Shown here: piece by piece, positions 19,259 through 28,343 of the stretch
How the letters are laid out: the number at the start of each line of letters is the position of its first letter
Position numbering within the stretch: position 1 is the first letter of the stretch
Origin: Streptococcus sanguinis
GTDB taxonomy: Bacteria > Bacillota > Bacilli > Lactobacillales > Streptococcaceae
Direction: 5' to 3'
Assembly: GCF_900635155.1 (NCBI RefSeq)
Contig: NZ_LR134002.1
Coordinates: forward strand, 1,612,001 to 1,676,000
DNA: 64,000 nucleotides
Position numbers and translations under genes: made by a program
Notes under the pieces: model-generated
The model's input: the letters and a program-made list of their open reading frames with translations, nothing else
The model's database searches: none
Told to the model about the DNA's origin: nothing

Positions 19259-20770
19259 TTATAGGAACGGTAAGAAAGTTCCTAGGAGTAAGAGACCAAT
19301 ACTGATAGCAATGATAGCTACAATCAGCTTGCCGATAAATTTCCACCAAGTACCGATATTGATACGTCCGAGTGCCAAAGCTCCCATAACGATACCAGAA
19401 GTTGGTGCAACCAGATTCAGCACACCTGAAGCAGACTGATAAGCTGTGATGATCAAGCTAGCCTTGACATTGACAAATTCTCCCATCGGAGCCATGATTC
19501 CCATAGTTGCACTAGCTAGACCAGATGATGATGGGATAAGGAAGGACATTGGCAGGTAGAAAATGTAAGTCAAGACGATAAATACTTGTGATGACAAACC
19601 GCTGAGTCCTTGTTTGCCCCAGTTGAGGATAGTGTCTGTAATCATACCATCGTTCATGATAACTTGGATACCACGGGCGATTGCTACGATCAGGGCTACG
19701 CTAAGCAAGTCAGCTGCACCGTTCATGAAGGCTGAGATAATCTTGTCTTCTTTCAGACCATACACAACACCAATCAGGATTCCCATGAAGGCAAAGAGCA
19801 TCGCTCCTTCTGGGAAATACCAAGTACCCAGTGCGGAAGTAGATGAACCAATAATCTGACCAAGAACTGGAAGTCCAGTCAGCCAAGTATTGAAGTCCTT
19901 AAAGATAGTAATACCGAGATCTGTCCAAGGAATGAAACTCAATACCATAAGGACAAATGTCATGATGAACAGGAATAGAACAATTCTTTGTTTCTTGCTC
20001 AGAGTTGACTCAACAGATGAAGAAGTTTCAACGTTAAAGTGTTTCAAATCTTCTTCTCGAGTGCTGTAAACCAATGACTTGGTCGGATCTTTTTGAATCT
20101 TATCCGCATAGCGGTACACAAACCAAGTACTGAGAGCAGTCAGAACAACCAAGAAGATGAGACGAAGGACAATCCCTTCACCAGTTCCGACACCAGCAGT
20201 CGCTGAAGCGATACCCGTTGCAAATGGATTTAGTGTAGAAGCCAAACATCCGATTTGCGAACCAAGCAAAATAATAGCCACCCCAGTCAGACTGTCAAAA
20301 CCAACCGCCATCATCACTGGTACCAAAAGCGGATAGAAGGCCATGGTTTCCTCACCCATACCATAGGTTGTACCACCAAGAGCAAAGAGAGGCATCAAGA
20401 CAACAATCAACATCTTTTCGCGCCCCTTGTATTTCTTAACAATAGAGGCAATTCCCACATCCAAAGCGCCAGTTTCATTGACGACGCCAAGGAAACCACC
20501 GACCATTAGGATGAAGAAGGCAACATCAATCGCAGCTGTAGTTTCCTTAATCAAGGATCCTTCCTCAGGATGCGTGCCCAGCATTGCACGAATCGGTGCC
20601 ATCAGGACATCCCAAATTCCTTGTGGATTTTGGGGCTGAGGCTGGTAAACACCTTTTACAAAAGCCCCGGCTGGGATAATCCAAGTCAAGATTGCCATAA
20701 GGGCAATGATGAGAAGCAATACGGTATAAGATGAAGGCATCTTAAACCCTTTTTTTGTTTTTTCACTCAT
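19259..20770 (-). CDS. arcD: Arginine/ornithine antiporter of the YfcC family (ArcD)
   Basis: 503 residues, about 12 hydrophobic segments. Starts with MSEKTKKGFKMPSSYTVLLLII, followed by conserved stretches such as FILMVGGFLGVVNETGALDVGI and SSSGLASATMGIMAPM typical of the YfcC (C4-dicarboxylate carrier-like) family. Streptococcal ADI clusters use this family instead of the APC-type ArcD. Position in the cluster supports arginine-ornithine exchange. It has its own promoter region with a cre-like site. Confidence 0.9.
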   Translation of the reverse strand: MSEKTKKGFKMPSSYTVLLLIIALMAILTWIIPAGAFVKGVYQPQPQNPQGIWDVLMAPIRAMLGTHPEEGSLIKETTAAIDVAFFILMVGGFLGVVNETGALDVGIASIVKKYKGREKMLIVVLMPLFALGGTTYGMGEETMAFYPLLVPVMMAVGFDSLTGVAIILLGSQIGCLASTLNPFATGIASATAGVGTGEGIVLRLIFLVVLTALSTWFVYRYADKIQKDPTKSLVYSTREEDLKHFNVETSSSVESTLSKKQRIVLFLFIMTFVLMVLSFIPWTDLGITIFKDFNTWLTGLPVLGQIIGSSTSALGTWYFPEGAMLFAFMGILIGVVYGLKEDKIISAFMNGAADLLSVALIVAIARGIQVIMNDGMITDTILNWGKQGLSGLSSQVFIVLTYIFYLPMSFLIPSSSGLASATMGIMAPMGEFVNVKASLIITAYQSASGVLNLVAPTSGIVMGALALGRINIGTWWKFIGKLIVAIIAISIGLLLLGTFLPFL

Positions 20771-20833
20771 TTGTTTTTCCTCCTAAACGTTTTTTACGAG
20801 GTTACGAACCTGCATTTTCCTGCATGAGTAAAC

Positions 20834-20850
20834 AAGAAAACGCTTACTTT
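20834..20850 (-). promoter_or_regulatory. cre-like site before arcD
   Basis: AAGTAAGCGTTTTCTT on the minus strand is close to the CcpA cre consensus. It lies just downstream of an extended -10 (TGGTAAAAT). Expected effect is glucose repression of arcD and arcT. Similarity only. Confidence 0.55.
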
Positions 20851-20971
20851 GTTTATATTTTACCATATTAACATTGAAAAAGCCAGTATTTTTGAAAATT
20901 ATAAATGATTTTCAAGAAAAGATTTCCAGCAAAGAAATGATATCTGCTATCAGCCTTCAATCAGTATTTTT

Positions 20972-21919
20972 TTAGCCTTTTTCGATAATTGTTCCGCTTT
21001 CAGACTCAATCAGAGCGCCTAGATTTTCCAGAGATGTGATAACTGCTTTTCCTTCTGGACGGCCGTTAACAAAGGCGATAGCCGCTTCTACTTTTGGAAG
21101 CATGCTGCCTGGTGCAAATTGTTCTTGCTTGATGTATTCTTCCAACTGAGCAACATTCACATGTTCCAGTTTTGCTTGATCTGGTTTGTTGTAGTTGACA
21201 AAGACATAGTCCACACCAGTCAGAACGATAAAGAGGTCCGCATCAACCAACTCTGCCAAGCGCTGAGAAGCAAAGTCCTTATCAATAACGGCTTCAACAC
21301 CAGTAAGATGGCCATTGTCTTCCTTGACGACAGGAATTCCGCCGCCACCCGCAGCTACTACTACTTGACCTTGATTCAAAAGGGTACGAATGGTTTCAAT
21401 TTCCTTGATATCCACTGGCTTTGGTGAAGCAACAACCTTACGCCAACCGCGGCCAGCATCTTCTTTGAAAGTCGCTCCGCTCTTTTCAGCTTCCGCTTTT
21501 GCTTCTTCTTCTGAGTAGAAAGGACCGATTGGCTTGCTGAGGTTGACAAAAGCTGGATCGTTCTTATCAACTACTACTTGAGTCACAACAGAAGCGACAT
21601 TCTTTTCGATGCCTTCATCCAAGAGAGCATTTTGCAAGGCATTTTGCAGCCAGAAGCCAATGCTGCCTTCTGTCATAGCCACAAGAGAGTCTAGCGGGAA
21701 GGCAGGATTCTTTTCAGAATCAGCTGCCAAGTGTTGCAGCAGCAAGTTTCCTACTTGCGGACCATTCCCATGGGTGATGATAAGGTCATCCCCGTTTTTA
21801 ATCAATTTCACCAAGTGTTTAGCAGTTTCCACCAAGGCTTCCTGCTGTGCTTTCGCTGATGGGTCAGATGAAAGGATGGCGTTTCCTCCCAAAGCTACAA
21901 CGATTTTACGATTTGCCAT
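20972..21919 (-). CDS. arcC: Carbamate kinase (ArcC)
   Basis: Third ADI enzyme; makes ATP from carbamoyl phosphate and ADP. 315 residues of the amino acid kinase fold: [11 protein letters not shown] at the start, [18 protein letters not shown] (about 48-65), [11 protein letters not shown] (about 213-223) and [14 protein letters not shown] near the C terminus. A strong terminator lies between arcB and arcC, so its level probably differs from that of arcA-arcB. Confidence 0.96.
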   Translation of the reverse strand: MANRKIVVALGGNAILSSDPSAKAQQEALVETAKHLVKLIKNGDDLIITHGNGPQVGNLLLQHLAADSEKNPAFPLDSLVAMTEGSIGFWLQNALQNALLDEGIEKNVASVVTQVVVDKNDPAFVNLSKPIGPFYSEEEAKAEAEKSGATFKEDAGRGWRKVVASPKPVDIKEIETIRTLLNQGQVVVAAGGGGIPVVKEDNGHLTGVEAVIDKDFASQRLAELVDADLFIVLTGVDYVFVNYNKPDQAKLEHVNVAQLEEYIKQEQFAPGSMLPKVEAAIAFVNGRPEGKAVITSLENLGALIESESGTIIEKG

Positions 21920-22015
21920 TTAATTCTCCTTTATTGCACTCCAAAGAATGCGCTTCCAATTTATTTTGGTAGATTTTCAAATTTTCAATAAGTAAATAAG
22001 CATTCCTTATCATAT

Positions 22016-22054
22016 AAAAGAGGGCCGGACTAAAGCTATTAGTCGCAGCCCTCA
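22016..22054 (-). terminator. Terminator between arcB and arcC
   Basis: GAGGGC...GACTAA/TTAGTC...GCCCTC hairpin followed by TTTT on the minus strand, 30 nt after arcB. It should be partial if arcC is expressed from the arcA promoter. Confidence 0.78.
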
Positions 22055-22085
22055 TAGCTGTTGGTAGACGGTTTCTTATGTAAAA

Positions 22086-23102
22086 TTATACTTTTGGAAT
22101 GTAGAGGTTTCCAAGAGTTGCAGCCATAACCGCTTTAATTGTGTGCATACGGTTTTCTGCTTGGTCGAAATGACGAGCATATTTGCTGCGGAAGACTTCG
22201 TCTGTTACTTCCATTTCCTCTACGCCGAATTTTTCAGCGACATCTTTACCGTAAACAGTATTTGTATCATGGAATGCTGGTAAGCAGTGCAAGAAAATCA
22301 AGTTTTCATTATCAGCTTTCTTCACCAAATCCATGTTAACTTGGTAAGGTTTGAGGAGGGCAACGCGTTCTGCAAACTTGTCTTCTTCACCCATTGATAC
22401 CCAAACGTCTGTGTAAAGAACATCAGCGCCTTTAACTGCTTCGTCAGCATCTTCAGTGATTAGCACACGAGCGCCGCTTTCTTTAGCAAATCCTTCTGCC
22501 AATTCAACGATTTCTTTTTCTGGGAAGAGTTCTTTTGGCGAGAAGATGTGAACGTTGACGCCAAGGATAGCTCCTGTTACCAGCAAGCTGTTGGCAACGT
22601 TGTTACGTCCATCACCACAGTATACCAATGTCAAGCCTTCCAGACGGCCAAAGTTTTCTTGAACTGTCAAGTAGTCAGCCAACATTTGAGTTGGGTGCCA
22701 TTCGTCAGTCAAACCATTCCATACTGGAACACCTGAGAATTCTGCCAGTTCTTCCACCATGCGTTGGCTGAAGCCGCGGAATTCAATCCCGTCAAACATA
22801 CGACCCAAAACTTTAGCAGTGTCTTCTGTAGATTCTTTCTTGCCAAGTTGGATATCGTTAGCACCAAGGTATTCTGGATGTGCTCCCAAATCAATAGCCG
22901 CTGTTGTAAAAGCTGCACGAGTACGAGTAGATGTTTTTTCAAACAAGAGAGCGATATTCTTACCAGCAAGATAGTGGTGTTGAATATTGCGTTTTTTCAA
23001 ATCTTTCAAGTGAGCTGAAAGACCAATAAGGTATTCTAACTCAGCACGGCTAAAGTCTTTTTCTGCTAAGAAGCTACGTCCTTGGAATACTGAATGTGTC
23101 AT
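22086..23102 (-). CDS. arcB: Catabolic ornithine carbamoyltransferase (ArcB)
   Basis: Splits citrulline with phosphate into ornithine and carbamoyl phosphate. 338 residues. Carbamoyl phosphate site [12 protein letters not shown] (about 54-65), then [12 protein letters not shown], and ornithine site [16 protein letters not shown] (about 271-286). Second gene of the ADI operon, 50 nt after arcA. Because the arg biosynthetic operon lacks argF here, this enzyme could be shared, which I cannot test from the window. Confidence 0.96.
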   Translation of the reverse strand: MTHSVFQGRSFLAEKDFSRAELEYLIGLSAHLKDLKKRNIQHHYLAGKNIALLFEKTSTRTRAAFTTAAIDLGAHPEYLGANDIQLGKKESTEDTAKVLGRMFDGIEFRGFSQRMVEELAEFSGVPVWNGLTDEWHPTQMLADYLTVQENFGRLEGLTLVYCGDGRNNVANSLLVTGAILGVNVHIFSPKELFPEKEIVELAEGFAKESGARVLITEDADEAVKGADVLYTDVWVSMGEEDKFAERVALLKPYQVNMDLVKKADNENLIFLHCLPAFHDTNTVYGKDVAEKFGVEEMEVTDEVFRSKYARHFDQAENRMHTIKAVMAATLGNLYIPKV

Positions 23103-23152
23103 TCTATTATTTCCTCTTTCTATTCTTTGAGTATCAGTAAAATACTGGATTC

Positions 23153-24382
23153 CTAAATTTCTTCACGTTCAAATGGCATAGACATACAGCGTGGTCCACC
23201 ACGACCGCGAACCAATTCACTTCCGCGGATCTTAATCAAACGCAAGCCGTATTCTTCCAAAATCTTGTTAGTAACTGTATTGCGATCATACACTACTACC
23301 ACACCAGGTGCGATAGTCAAGGTGTTAGAACCGTCATTCCACTGCTCACGCGCAGCAGCTACGATATTGCCACCGCCACAGCGAATCAGGTGAACTTTTT
23401 CCACACCAAGGTTTTCTGCCAAGATTTCTGCCAAATCACCTTTTTCTTCAACAATCTTAAGTTTGTCATCAACATAAGTCACAGAGTAAACGTGAAGATC
23501 GCCTTCGATTTCTGGGTGAATCGTAAACTTGTCGTAGTCAACCATAGTGAAGACAGTGTCTAAGTGCATGAACTTACGATTGTTGGCAAATTCAAAGGCC
23601 AAAACTTTCTTGAAGCCAACATTTTTCTTGAAGATATTGACCAAGAGTTTTTCGATAGAAGCTGCGTCTGTACGTTGTGAAATACCAACCGCCAGCACAT
23701 CTTTTGAAAGAACCAGTTCGTCCCCACCTTCGATACGTGTATCTTCTTCACGATTGTATACCAAATCTACTTTTCCACCATATACTGGGTGGTATTTGAA
23801 GATGTATTTACCGTAGAGAGTTTCACGATTACGAGTATCCGCATACATGTGGTTAAGCGATACTGCATTACCAATCGTAGCAAATGGGTCACGTGTGAAG
23901 TAAAGGTTTGGCATTGGATCAATAGCGAATGGATAATCAGATTCTACCAAGTCCGTCAAGCCTTTTGCTTCTTCAGGAATTTCTGGTAATTCAACTTTTT
24001 GAACCCCTGCCATTGTTTTTTCAACCAACTCTCGGTTATCTTTGATACCACGGAGCAGTTCGCGAATAGCCTTCTTGGTTTCACGGCCACGAATATTGGC
24101 CTCTTCCAGATATTCTTCGATGAATTGCTCGCGGATTTCTGGAGAAGTCAGTGACTCAGCAGCCAGCTGCTCAAGATAGAGCACCTCAACTCCTTCATTG
24201 CGAAGCGCTTGAGCAAAGTTGTCATGTTCTTTTTGTGCATCTTCCAAGAAAGGAATATCGTCAAAAAGAAGACGTTCCAAATAGTCCGGCTGCAAGTTTT
24301 CCAACTCCTTGCCAGGACGGTGCAACATAACTTTTTTCAGTTTTCCAATTTCTGAGAAAACATGAATTGGATGTGTAGACAT
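23153..24382 (-). CDS. arcA: Arginine deiminase (ArcA)
   Basis: Hydrolyses arginine to citrulline and ammonia; ammonia protects oral streptococci from acid. 409 residues. Catalytic parts seen: [36 protein letters not shown] with Glu and Asp, [10 protein letters not shown] with the catalytic His, and C-terminal [14 protein letters not shown] with the nucleophile Cys. Strong AAGGAGG site. First gene of the cluster behind a cre-bearing promoter. Confidence 0.97.
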   Translation of the reverse strand: MSTHPIHVFSEIGKLKKVMLHRPGKELENLQPDYLERLLFDDIPFLEDAQKEHDNFAQALRNEGVEVLYLEQLAAESLTSPEIREQFIEEYLEEANIRGRETKKAIRELLRGIKDNRELVEKTMAGVQKVELPEIPEEAKGLTDLVESDYPFAIDPMPNLYFTRDPFATIGNAVSLNHMYADTRNRETLYGKYIFKYHPVYGGKVDLVYNREEDTRIEGGDELVLSKDVLAVGISQRTDAASIEKLLVNIFKKNVGFKKVLAFEFANNRKFMHLDTVFTMVDYDKFTIHPEIEGDLHVYSVTYVDDKLKIVEEKGDLAEILAENLGVEKVHLIRCGGGNIVAAAREQWNDGSNTLTIAPGVVVVYDRNTVTNKILEEYGLRLIKIRGSELVRGRGGPRCMSMPFEREEI

Positions 24383-24439
24383 CTACTATCCTCCTTTTTC
24401 TTTGCGGTTTAGGTTTTCCTAAGCCCGTTTACATGTACT

Positions 24440-24567
24440 ATTCTAGCATTTAATGCTACCGCTTTCAAGAAAAAGCCTACATTGCAACTGCCAAATCCTT
24501 TGCTTTTTTCTATTTCTATTTTTATAATATTCTTCTTTAAAGCGTTTTCTTTGAATATTTTATCCAT
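24440..24567 (-). promoter_or_regulatory. arcA promoter with cre and ARG-like sites
   Basis: TTGAAA (24463-24468), 17 nt, TAGAAT (24440-24445). TTGAAAGCGGTAGCA (24454-24468) matches the degenerate CcpA cre consensus at every constrained position and overlaps the -35, fitting glucose repression. Upstream, TGGATAAAATATTCAAAG (minus strand, 24550-24567) resembles an ARG box and may be the ArcR/ArgR target. A second cre-like AAAACGCTTT lies next to it. ADI promoters of this kind are known in S. gordonii; the upstream sites are by similarity. Confidence 0.75.
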
Positions 24568-24649
24568 TATATTATTTTTGTGAATATTTATTTTTTAAAA
24601 CAAAATCAGTACATGGTTAATATTAGAATATTTTGAATTTATTTAACAA

Positions 24650-24679
24650 AAAAGAAGCTAATCAAAATAGATCAGCTTC
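24650..24679 (-). terminator. flp terminator
   Basis: GAAGCTGATC/GATTAGCTTC hairpin followed by TTTTTT. The flp stop codon lies inside the hairpin. Confidence 0.8.
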
Positions 24680-25358
24680 CAGCAAGGTATTTCATGAAAT
24701 ATTCTTTATCCTTAAAAGTTAATTTTTTATGATCATATTCAATCCGACCTTCATCCAAGAGCTTTTTCAGAACTTGATTGACCGTTTCCCGGGTCGTAGC
24801 TCCTAGCTTTGCCAACTCTTTCATACTAATAGGAAATGGCAGACCGTCTCCCTCCTTGCACAAATCCATGCAGAGCAGTGATAGAGACTGGATAACACGC
24901 TCACTGGCACTGGCCGCTACGACATTTCGCAATCTCAATTCCTGAAATTCCAAGATTTGCGATAGCCGCTTGGTAATGAACAACAGCTGGTCCACACTCT
25001 TCTTAGAATATTCTTCAAACAAATCGATAGGAATAGAGAAATATTCGACATTGGTGACAGCGCTGGCAGTGTAATGATAGCGTTCATCAAAAAACATTCC
25101 TCCATATGGGAAAACACTGTTTTTCTTGACATAATCCATATAAGAAAATGTGTCTGTCGAATCATACTGCTCAATCCGCACATAGCCTTGAGACAAGAGG
25201 AAAAGACGCTCACGACGATCCCCCGCAAAAAAGATAATTTGTCCTTTAGGAATCTTACGATACTGAATCTCTACAGCCAATTTATCGAAAAGCTCCACTG
25301 GCAGATTGACAAAGGCAGGATGCTGCCGGATATACTGATAATGCTCCTTGGTAATCAT
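24672..25358 (-). CDS. flp: CRP/FNR-like regulator of the ADI operon (Flp)
   Basis: 228 residues with an N-terminal cyclic-nucleotide-type beta barrel (GQIIFFAGDRRERLFLLSQGYVRIEQ) and a C-terminal HTH (SMKELAKLGATTRETVNQVLKKLLDEGRIEY). No cysteine cluster for an iron-sulfur centre is visible at the N terminus. Its place before arcA is as in S. gordonii, where Flp activates arc genes under low oxygen. An extended -10 (TGGTATAAT, 25388-25393) overlaps the end of the neighbouring sdpI-like unit. Confidence 0.88.
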   Translation of the reverse strand: MITKEHYQYIRQHPAFVNLPVELFDKLAVEIQYRKIPKGQIIFFAGDRRERLFLLSQGYVRIEQYDSTDTFSYMDYVKKNSVFPYGGMFFDERYHYTASAVTNVEYFSIPIDLFEEYSKKSVDQLLFITKRLSQILEFQELRLRNVVAASASERVIQSLSLLCMDLCKEGDGLPFPISMKELAKLGATTRETVNQVLKKLLDEGRIEYDHKKLTFKDKEYFMKYLAGS

Positions 25359-25405
25359 GATAGTCCTTTGATTTGATACTTGATACCATTATACCATAAA
25401 TCCGC

Positions 25406-25903
25406 TTACAGGCAGAAAACAGCCATTATAAAAATAAGAAAGCCTAGCAAAACTAAAAGATGTGCCCACTTTCTATTCATGGGTTTTCTATCCGCCTGGA
25501 CTTTTTTCGGCAGATAATTTCCCATAATTATAAAAACCACACCAACGATCACAGTTGCTATTTTACGGATATCAAAGTCCTCGTCTAAGCCCCCATAGAT
25601 AGTCGCCATATAGAGTAAGACAAAGCTAAAGGGGAAGACCCAGCGAATAAGGTGTTTAAAAGTGGGATTTAAGATATCTTTAGCAACAGTAGACCAATAA
25701 ATCATAACTTCTAGCAGCATCATGACAATTGGAAAAGCAGATATTATTAGAAACTTAGGTAAAAAAGCATTTCCTTTTCCAGATAAGTCAAAGTGAATAG
25801 ACAAGTTTTCTGGTAATGTTTGATAGACCCATACGGCATATAAAACTGGCAAGAGCATGACGCCAAGCGCCCAACCTAATTCTTGTAAACTATTTTTTTT
25901 CAT
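25406..25903 (-). CDS. SdpI-like membrane protein 1 (DUF1648 type)
   Basis: 165 residues with about four to five membrane helices. It begins with a short polar N terminus, then the DUF1648-like pattern LLPVLYAVWVYQTLPENLSIHFDLSGKGN (the LPxxIxxHFdxxG motif) and ends NYLPKKVQADRKPMNRKWAHLL. SdpI of Bacillus is both immunity protein and signal receptor for the SdpC toxin; this one is shorter. ATG 25903 is used (MKKNSLQ), which overlaps the end of sdpR1 by 14 nt, so the two are translationally coupled. Confidence 0.82.
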   Translation of the reverse strand: MKKNSLQELGWALGVMLLPVLYAVWVYQTLPENLSIHFDLSGKGNAFLPKFLIISAFPIVMMLLEVMIYWSTVAKDILNPTFKHLIRWVFPFSFVLLYMATIYGGLDEDFDIRKIATVIVGVVFIIMGNYLPKKVQADRKPMNRKWAHLLVLLGFLIFIMAVFCL

Positions 25904-26171
25904 TTTCGTTTCCTCCTCCAAGAGATTGAAACCAGGCAAGAATTTCTTCAAAAACAGTGACATCTAAGCTGTAATAAATAAAGTTCTTCTGCTTTTCTTC
26001 TATGAGCAGACCGGCTTTCTTTAGCTGAGAGAGGTGGTAGGATACCGTCGCAGGAGTCAGCTCAAAAGCTTGAGCAATCTCCCCAGCAGACTTCGGACCA
26101 TGCTTGAGCATTTCCAGAATCCCCCTTCGAACTGGGTCAGCTAGGGCTTTAAGCGTTTGACTGATGCCCAT
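25890..26171 (-). CDS. SdpR-like ArsR-family repressor 1
   Basis: 93 residues: a winged helix with LADPVRRGILEMLKHGPKSAGEIAQ and recognition helix TPATVSYHLSQLKKAGL. No cysteines, so not a classical metal sensor. In Bacillus SdpR represses sdpRI until SdpI holds it at the membrane. It shares most residues with the repressor at 27919. It overlaps the yhfC-like gene by 23 nt and sdpI1 by 14 nt. The 20-bp inverted repeats upstream are the likely operators. Confidence 0.88.
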   Translation of the reverse strand: MGISQTLKALADPVRRGILEMLKHGPKSAGEIAQAFELTPATVSYHLSQLKKAGLLIEEKQKNFIYYSLDVTVFEEILAWFQSLGGGNENEKK

Positions 26172-26937
26172 GATTGAACCTTTCCTTCAGGTAAACTTTC
26201 AAAATTTTCTTGGTCAGAAAGACTAGTGCCACTACTTCTACTAAGAGCAGAGCCTCAACAGCCAGTGGCGGAAGAAAGCCTACCTGAGCCAGAGCAGGCG
26301 CTAGGTCAATCAGGGCGTGAAGTCCCAGAGCAGCTAAAAAATACACTGGAGCCTTCTCCTTGACCGCCTTCCAAACCCAGAAGGTCAGAAGGATTTGAAT
26401 GAGAATAGCCAAGATCCGCTCAAGAGCCAAAAGATAGATGCTGCCAGCGCTCATGGAACGGACATTGTCAATAACTGCTTGAGGAATTTGAGCCAGCGTC
26501 TGAGCATTCCCCTGAGTCACTACTTGAGCTATAACCCAAAAGTTTAAGAGACTGACAATACCAACAAACAAAGCCTCAATACCACCATGACCCAAGCCAT
26601 AGGCCACACCATCCCTAAAGGTCAGTGGACGCTTCTTTTGCAACCAGTAAAAGATGACCCAGCGGGCTGTTTCTTCAAAGATAGCTGCCGCAGCAATACC
26701 ATAAAGAACATATAGCCAAGGTTTTTCCGTCTGCAAAGCGATAGTTCCATCAGCCTGAGGCTGTAAAACGATACGATGCAAAATATTTTCCAGAACTTGA
26801 CTCGATAAATAAAAACCGACTCCCCCTAAAAGAAAGACTAATAGAGAAATGTGCTTGGTCTTTTTAAAATAAACCAAAGGAACAAGGACTGTCCCTAAAA
26901 TCAGCAGCATAGCAATCAAGATATGAATGGAAATCAT
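26149..26937 (-). CDS. YhfC-family intramembrane metalloprotease
   Basis: 262 residues, about eight membrane helices. Glutamate pair in AIFEETARWVIFYWLQKK (about residue 93) and the second motif YGLGHGGIEALFVG (about 118-131) match the YhfC family related to CAAX proteases. Start ATG 26937 has AGGAG upstream; an earlier in-frame start overlaps the promoter. First gene of a coupled yhfC-sdpR-sdpI operon, where it could process or degrade a membrane peptide. Substrate unknown. Confidence 0.8.
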   Translation of the reverse strand: MISIHILIAMLLILGTVLVPLVYFKKTKHISLLVFLLGGVGFYLSSQVLENILHRIVLQPQADGTIALQTEKPWLYVLYGIAAAAIFEETARWVIFYWLQKKRPLTFRDGVAYGLGHGGIEALFVGIVSLLNFWVIAQVVTQGNAQTLAQIPQAVIDNVRSMSAGSIYLLALERILAILIQILLTFWVWKAVKEKAPVYFLAALGLHALIDLAPALAQVGFLPPLAVEALLLVEVVALVFLTKKILKVYLKERFNHGHQSNA

Positions 26938-26955
26938 CGTTTTTTCTCCTAAACT

Positions 26956-27030
26956 GTTTTGGTTTTTTTCTAAATAGATTATACATCTTTCCTTTCTTTC
27001 TGTCAAATCTATTTCGAGTTTTTTCTAAAT
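26956..27030 (-). promoter_or_regulatory. Promoter of the yhfC-sdpR-sdpI operon flanked by two operators
   Basis: TTGACA (27001-27006), 17 nt, TATAAT (26978-26983). One inverted repeat (27011-27030, arms ATTTAGA and TCGAAAT read on the minus strand) ends 4 bp upstream of the -35. The other (26956-26975, arms ATTTAGA and CCAAAAC) begins 2 bp after the -10. Both have 7-6-7 spacing. The arrangement suggests repression, perhaps with a loop between sites 55 bp apart. Confidence 0.8.
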
Positions 27031-27073
27031 AACTTCAATCTAAAAATCATCAAGCTCTACTGCAATAAAAAAC

Positions 27074-27379
27074 GGCTCTATAATTTCTGTAGTGGGTAAA
27101 ACCACTGTAGGAATGATGGAGCCTATTTGTTGTAGAAAAAAAGTCCCATAAGACCTATAATGAAAAGCGACAAAACCATCATTAGAAAGACTCTTATGGA
27201 ACAGTTCAATTTTATCACAAACTTACTGGGAATAAAAGACCCTAACATCATAATCTTGGATGTTCTAGATGCTGGAACTCATAAAGAAATCATCGCTTTG
27301 AACATCAAAAAGGAGAGGACTGATTTAGTCCTCTCCAGATTATAACTTCTCATCAACCCACTACAGTTGACAAAGAGTC
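27074..27379 (+). mobile_element. Internally deleted ISL3-family element (IS1167-like), 306 bp
   Basis: Ends are 24-bp imperfect inverted repeats (27074-27097 and 27356-27379), sharing CTGTAGTGGGT at the inner side and GNCTCT at the outer side. Inside is only the first part of an ISL3-type transposase, closed by a perfect GGAGAGGACT/AGTCCTCTCC hairpin (27312-27336). No 8-bp target duplication could be seen. It separates the two sdpR-sdpI units. Confidence 0.75.
27196..27345 (+). pseudogene. ISL3-family transposase, N-terminal fragment
   Basis: 49 codons reading MEQFNFITNLLGIKDPNIII and THKEIIALNIKKE, matching the start of IS1167/ISL3 transposases. The zinc-finger and catalytic parts (over 350 residues) are missing. 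Not functional alone. Confidence 0.8.
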
Positions 27380-27390
27380 AGAATGAGACT

Positions 27391-27424
27391 AAACAAAAGC
27401 GCACAATCTGTGCACTTTGTTTTC
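27391..27424 (-). terminator. Terminator after sdpI2
   Basis: AAAGTGCACA/TGTGCGCTTT hairpin (one G-U) followed by TGTTT on the minus strand, just after the sdpI2 stop. Confidence 0.7.
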
Positions 27425-27431
27425 ACTTAAT

Positions 27432-27941
27432 TTACAAAAGAAAGAGTCCCACTAGTACGGCTGTCAATCCGACCAGGATAAAGAGGTAGGCTAGCCAACG
27501 CGGCGCTGGTTTTTCTTCCACCACCATTTTCTTAGGCATATAATTTCCAGAAATTAGAAACATTACCCCCGAAAAAATCGCTACAATTTTATTAATGTTG
27601 AAGTGGGAATCAAGAGCATAGAACAGAATGGAAAGATAGACAGCAATATGGTTCAAAGGAACAATCCAAAGGACGAAGCGGGCAAAAGCGGGCTTGGTGA
27701 TTTCTCGGTAAGCCGTTGCCCCATAAACAATCAGCTGTATCAAAGTCATAAAGATTGGCAGACCCCAGATAAAGAGAAATTTGGGTGCATACTCAAATGT
27801 CGGGCTAATCAGCGACACGAAATTGATCCTAATATTCTCTGGCAAACTAGGATAAATCCATAAGGCATAAGCAAGTGGCAGCCAAATAACCAAGAAAGTC
27901 AGCAGCAATTCCCTAAGGTTATTTCTCAGTTTCGTTTTCAT
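27432..27941 (-). CDS. SdpI-like membrane protein 2
   Basis: 169 residues, about four to five helices. Shares with SdpI-like 1 the start pattern VIWLPLAYALWIYPSLPENIRINF, the middle ITKPAFARFVLWIVPLNH, and the end SGNYMPKKMVVEEKPAPRWLAYL. The ATG overlaps the end of sdpR2 by 23 nt. A regulator-immunity pair equivalent to the 25.4-26.2 kb pair but without a yhfC-like gene in front. Confidence 0.82.
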   Translation of the reverse strand: MKTKLRNNLRELLLTFLVIWLPLAYALWIYPSLPENIRINFVSLISPTFEYAPKFLFIWGLPIFMTLIQLIVYGATAYREITKPAFARFVLWIVPLNHIAVYLSILFYALDSHFNINKIVAIFSGVMFLISGNYMPKKMVVEEKPAPRWLAYLFILVGLTAVLVGLFLL

Positions 27942-28206
27942 TATTTTTCCCTCCTAGCGAGGCAATCCAGACCAAAATTTCCTCAAAAACCGTGGCATCT
28001 AAATGGTAGTAAATGTAATTTTTCTGCCGTTCTTCATAGATGAGCCCCGCTTTTTTCAACTGGGACAAATGGTAGGATACCGTCGCTCCCGTCAAATCGA
28101 AGACTTGAGCGATTTCACCAGCCGACTTAGGACCTTTTTTTAATATTTCTAATATTTCCCGCCGAACTGGATCAGCTAGGGCTTTCATGGTTTCACTAAT
28201 TCCCAA
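27919..28206 (-). CDS. SdpR-like ArsR-family repressor 2
   Basis: 95 residues, very similar to the repressor at 25890 (for example LADPVRREILEILKKGPKSAGEIAQ and ATVSYHLSQLKKAGL). The recognition helices differ by one residue (TGATVSYH versus TPATVSYH), so both probably read the same operator. The start is TTG at 28206, with AAGAGGT upstream. No cysteines. Confidence 0.87.
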   Translation of the reverse strand: MGISETMKALADPVRREILEILKKGPKSAGEIAQVFDLTGATVSYHLSQLKKAGLIYEERQKNYIYYHLDATVFEEILVWIASLGGKNNENETEK

Positions 28207-28231
28207 TTTTGATACCTCTTAAAATTGATTT

Positions 28232-28330
28232 CTAGCTAAGGACAAACAAAGCAACTAGCTCTAGATAAGTCATGGCTCCTACAAATGTAAGCAAGGCGCT
28301 ACTCAAACGGACAAGATTTTCTGCCAGCAA
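28232..28330 (-). CDS. Possible leader peptide before sdpR2
   Basis: A 32-codon frame starting TTG, hydrophobic with one positive and few acidic residues (core RLSSALLTFVGAMTYLELVALFVL). An AGGAGG stands only 1 nt before this TTG, too close for normal initiation; an internal ATG preceded by TAGGAGCC would give 13 residues. It lies between the sdpR2 promoter and sdpR2. It could be a peptide gene, a relic, or chance. Confidence 0.3.
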   Translation of the reverse strand: MLAENLVRLSSALLTFVGAMTYLELVALFVLS

Positions 28331-28343
28331 TCCTCCTAAAACT

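Noticed and set aside
24383..24671. FNR-type TTGAT-N4-ATCAA site for Flp before arcA
   Set aside because: I found no convincing copy in this region; Flp control is known from related species only.
27066..27387. 8-bp target duplication around the ISL3 remnant
   Set aside because: The flanking octamers do not match, so insertion cannot be dated or proven from duplication.
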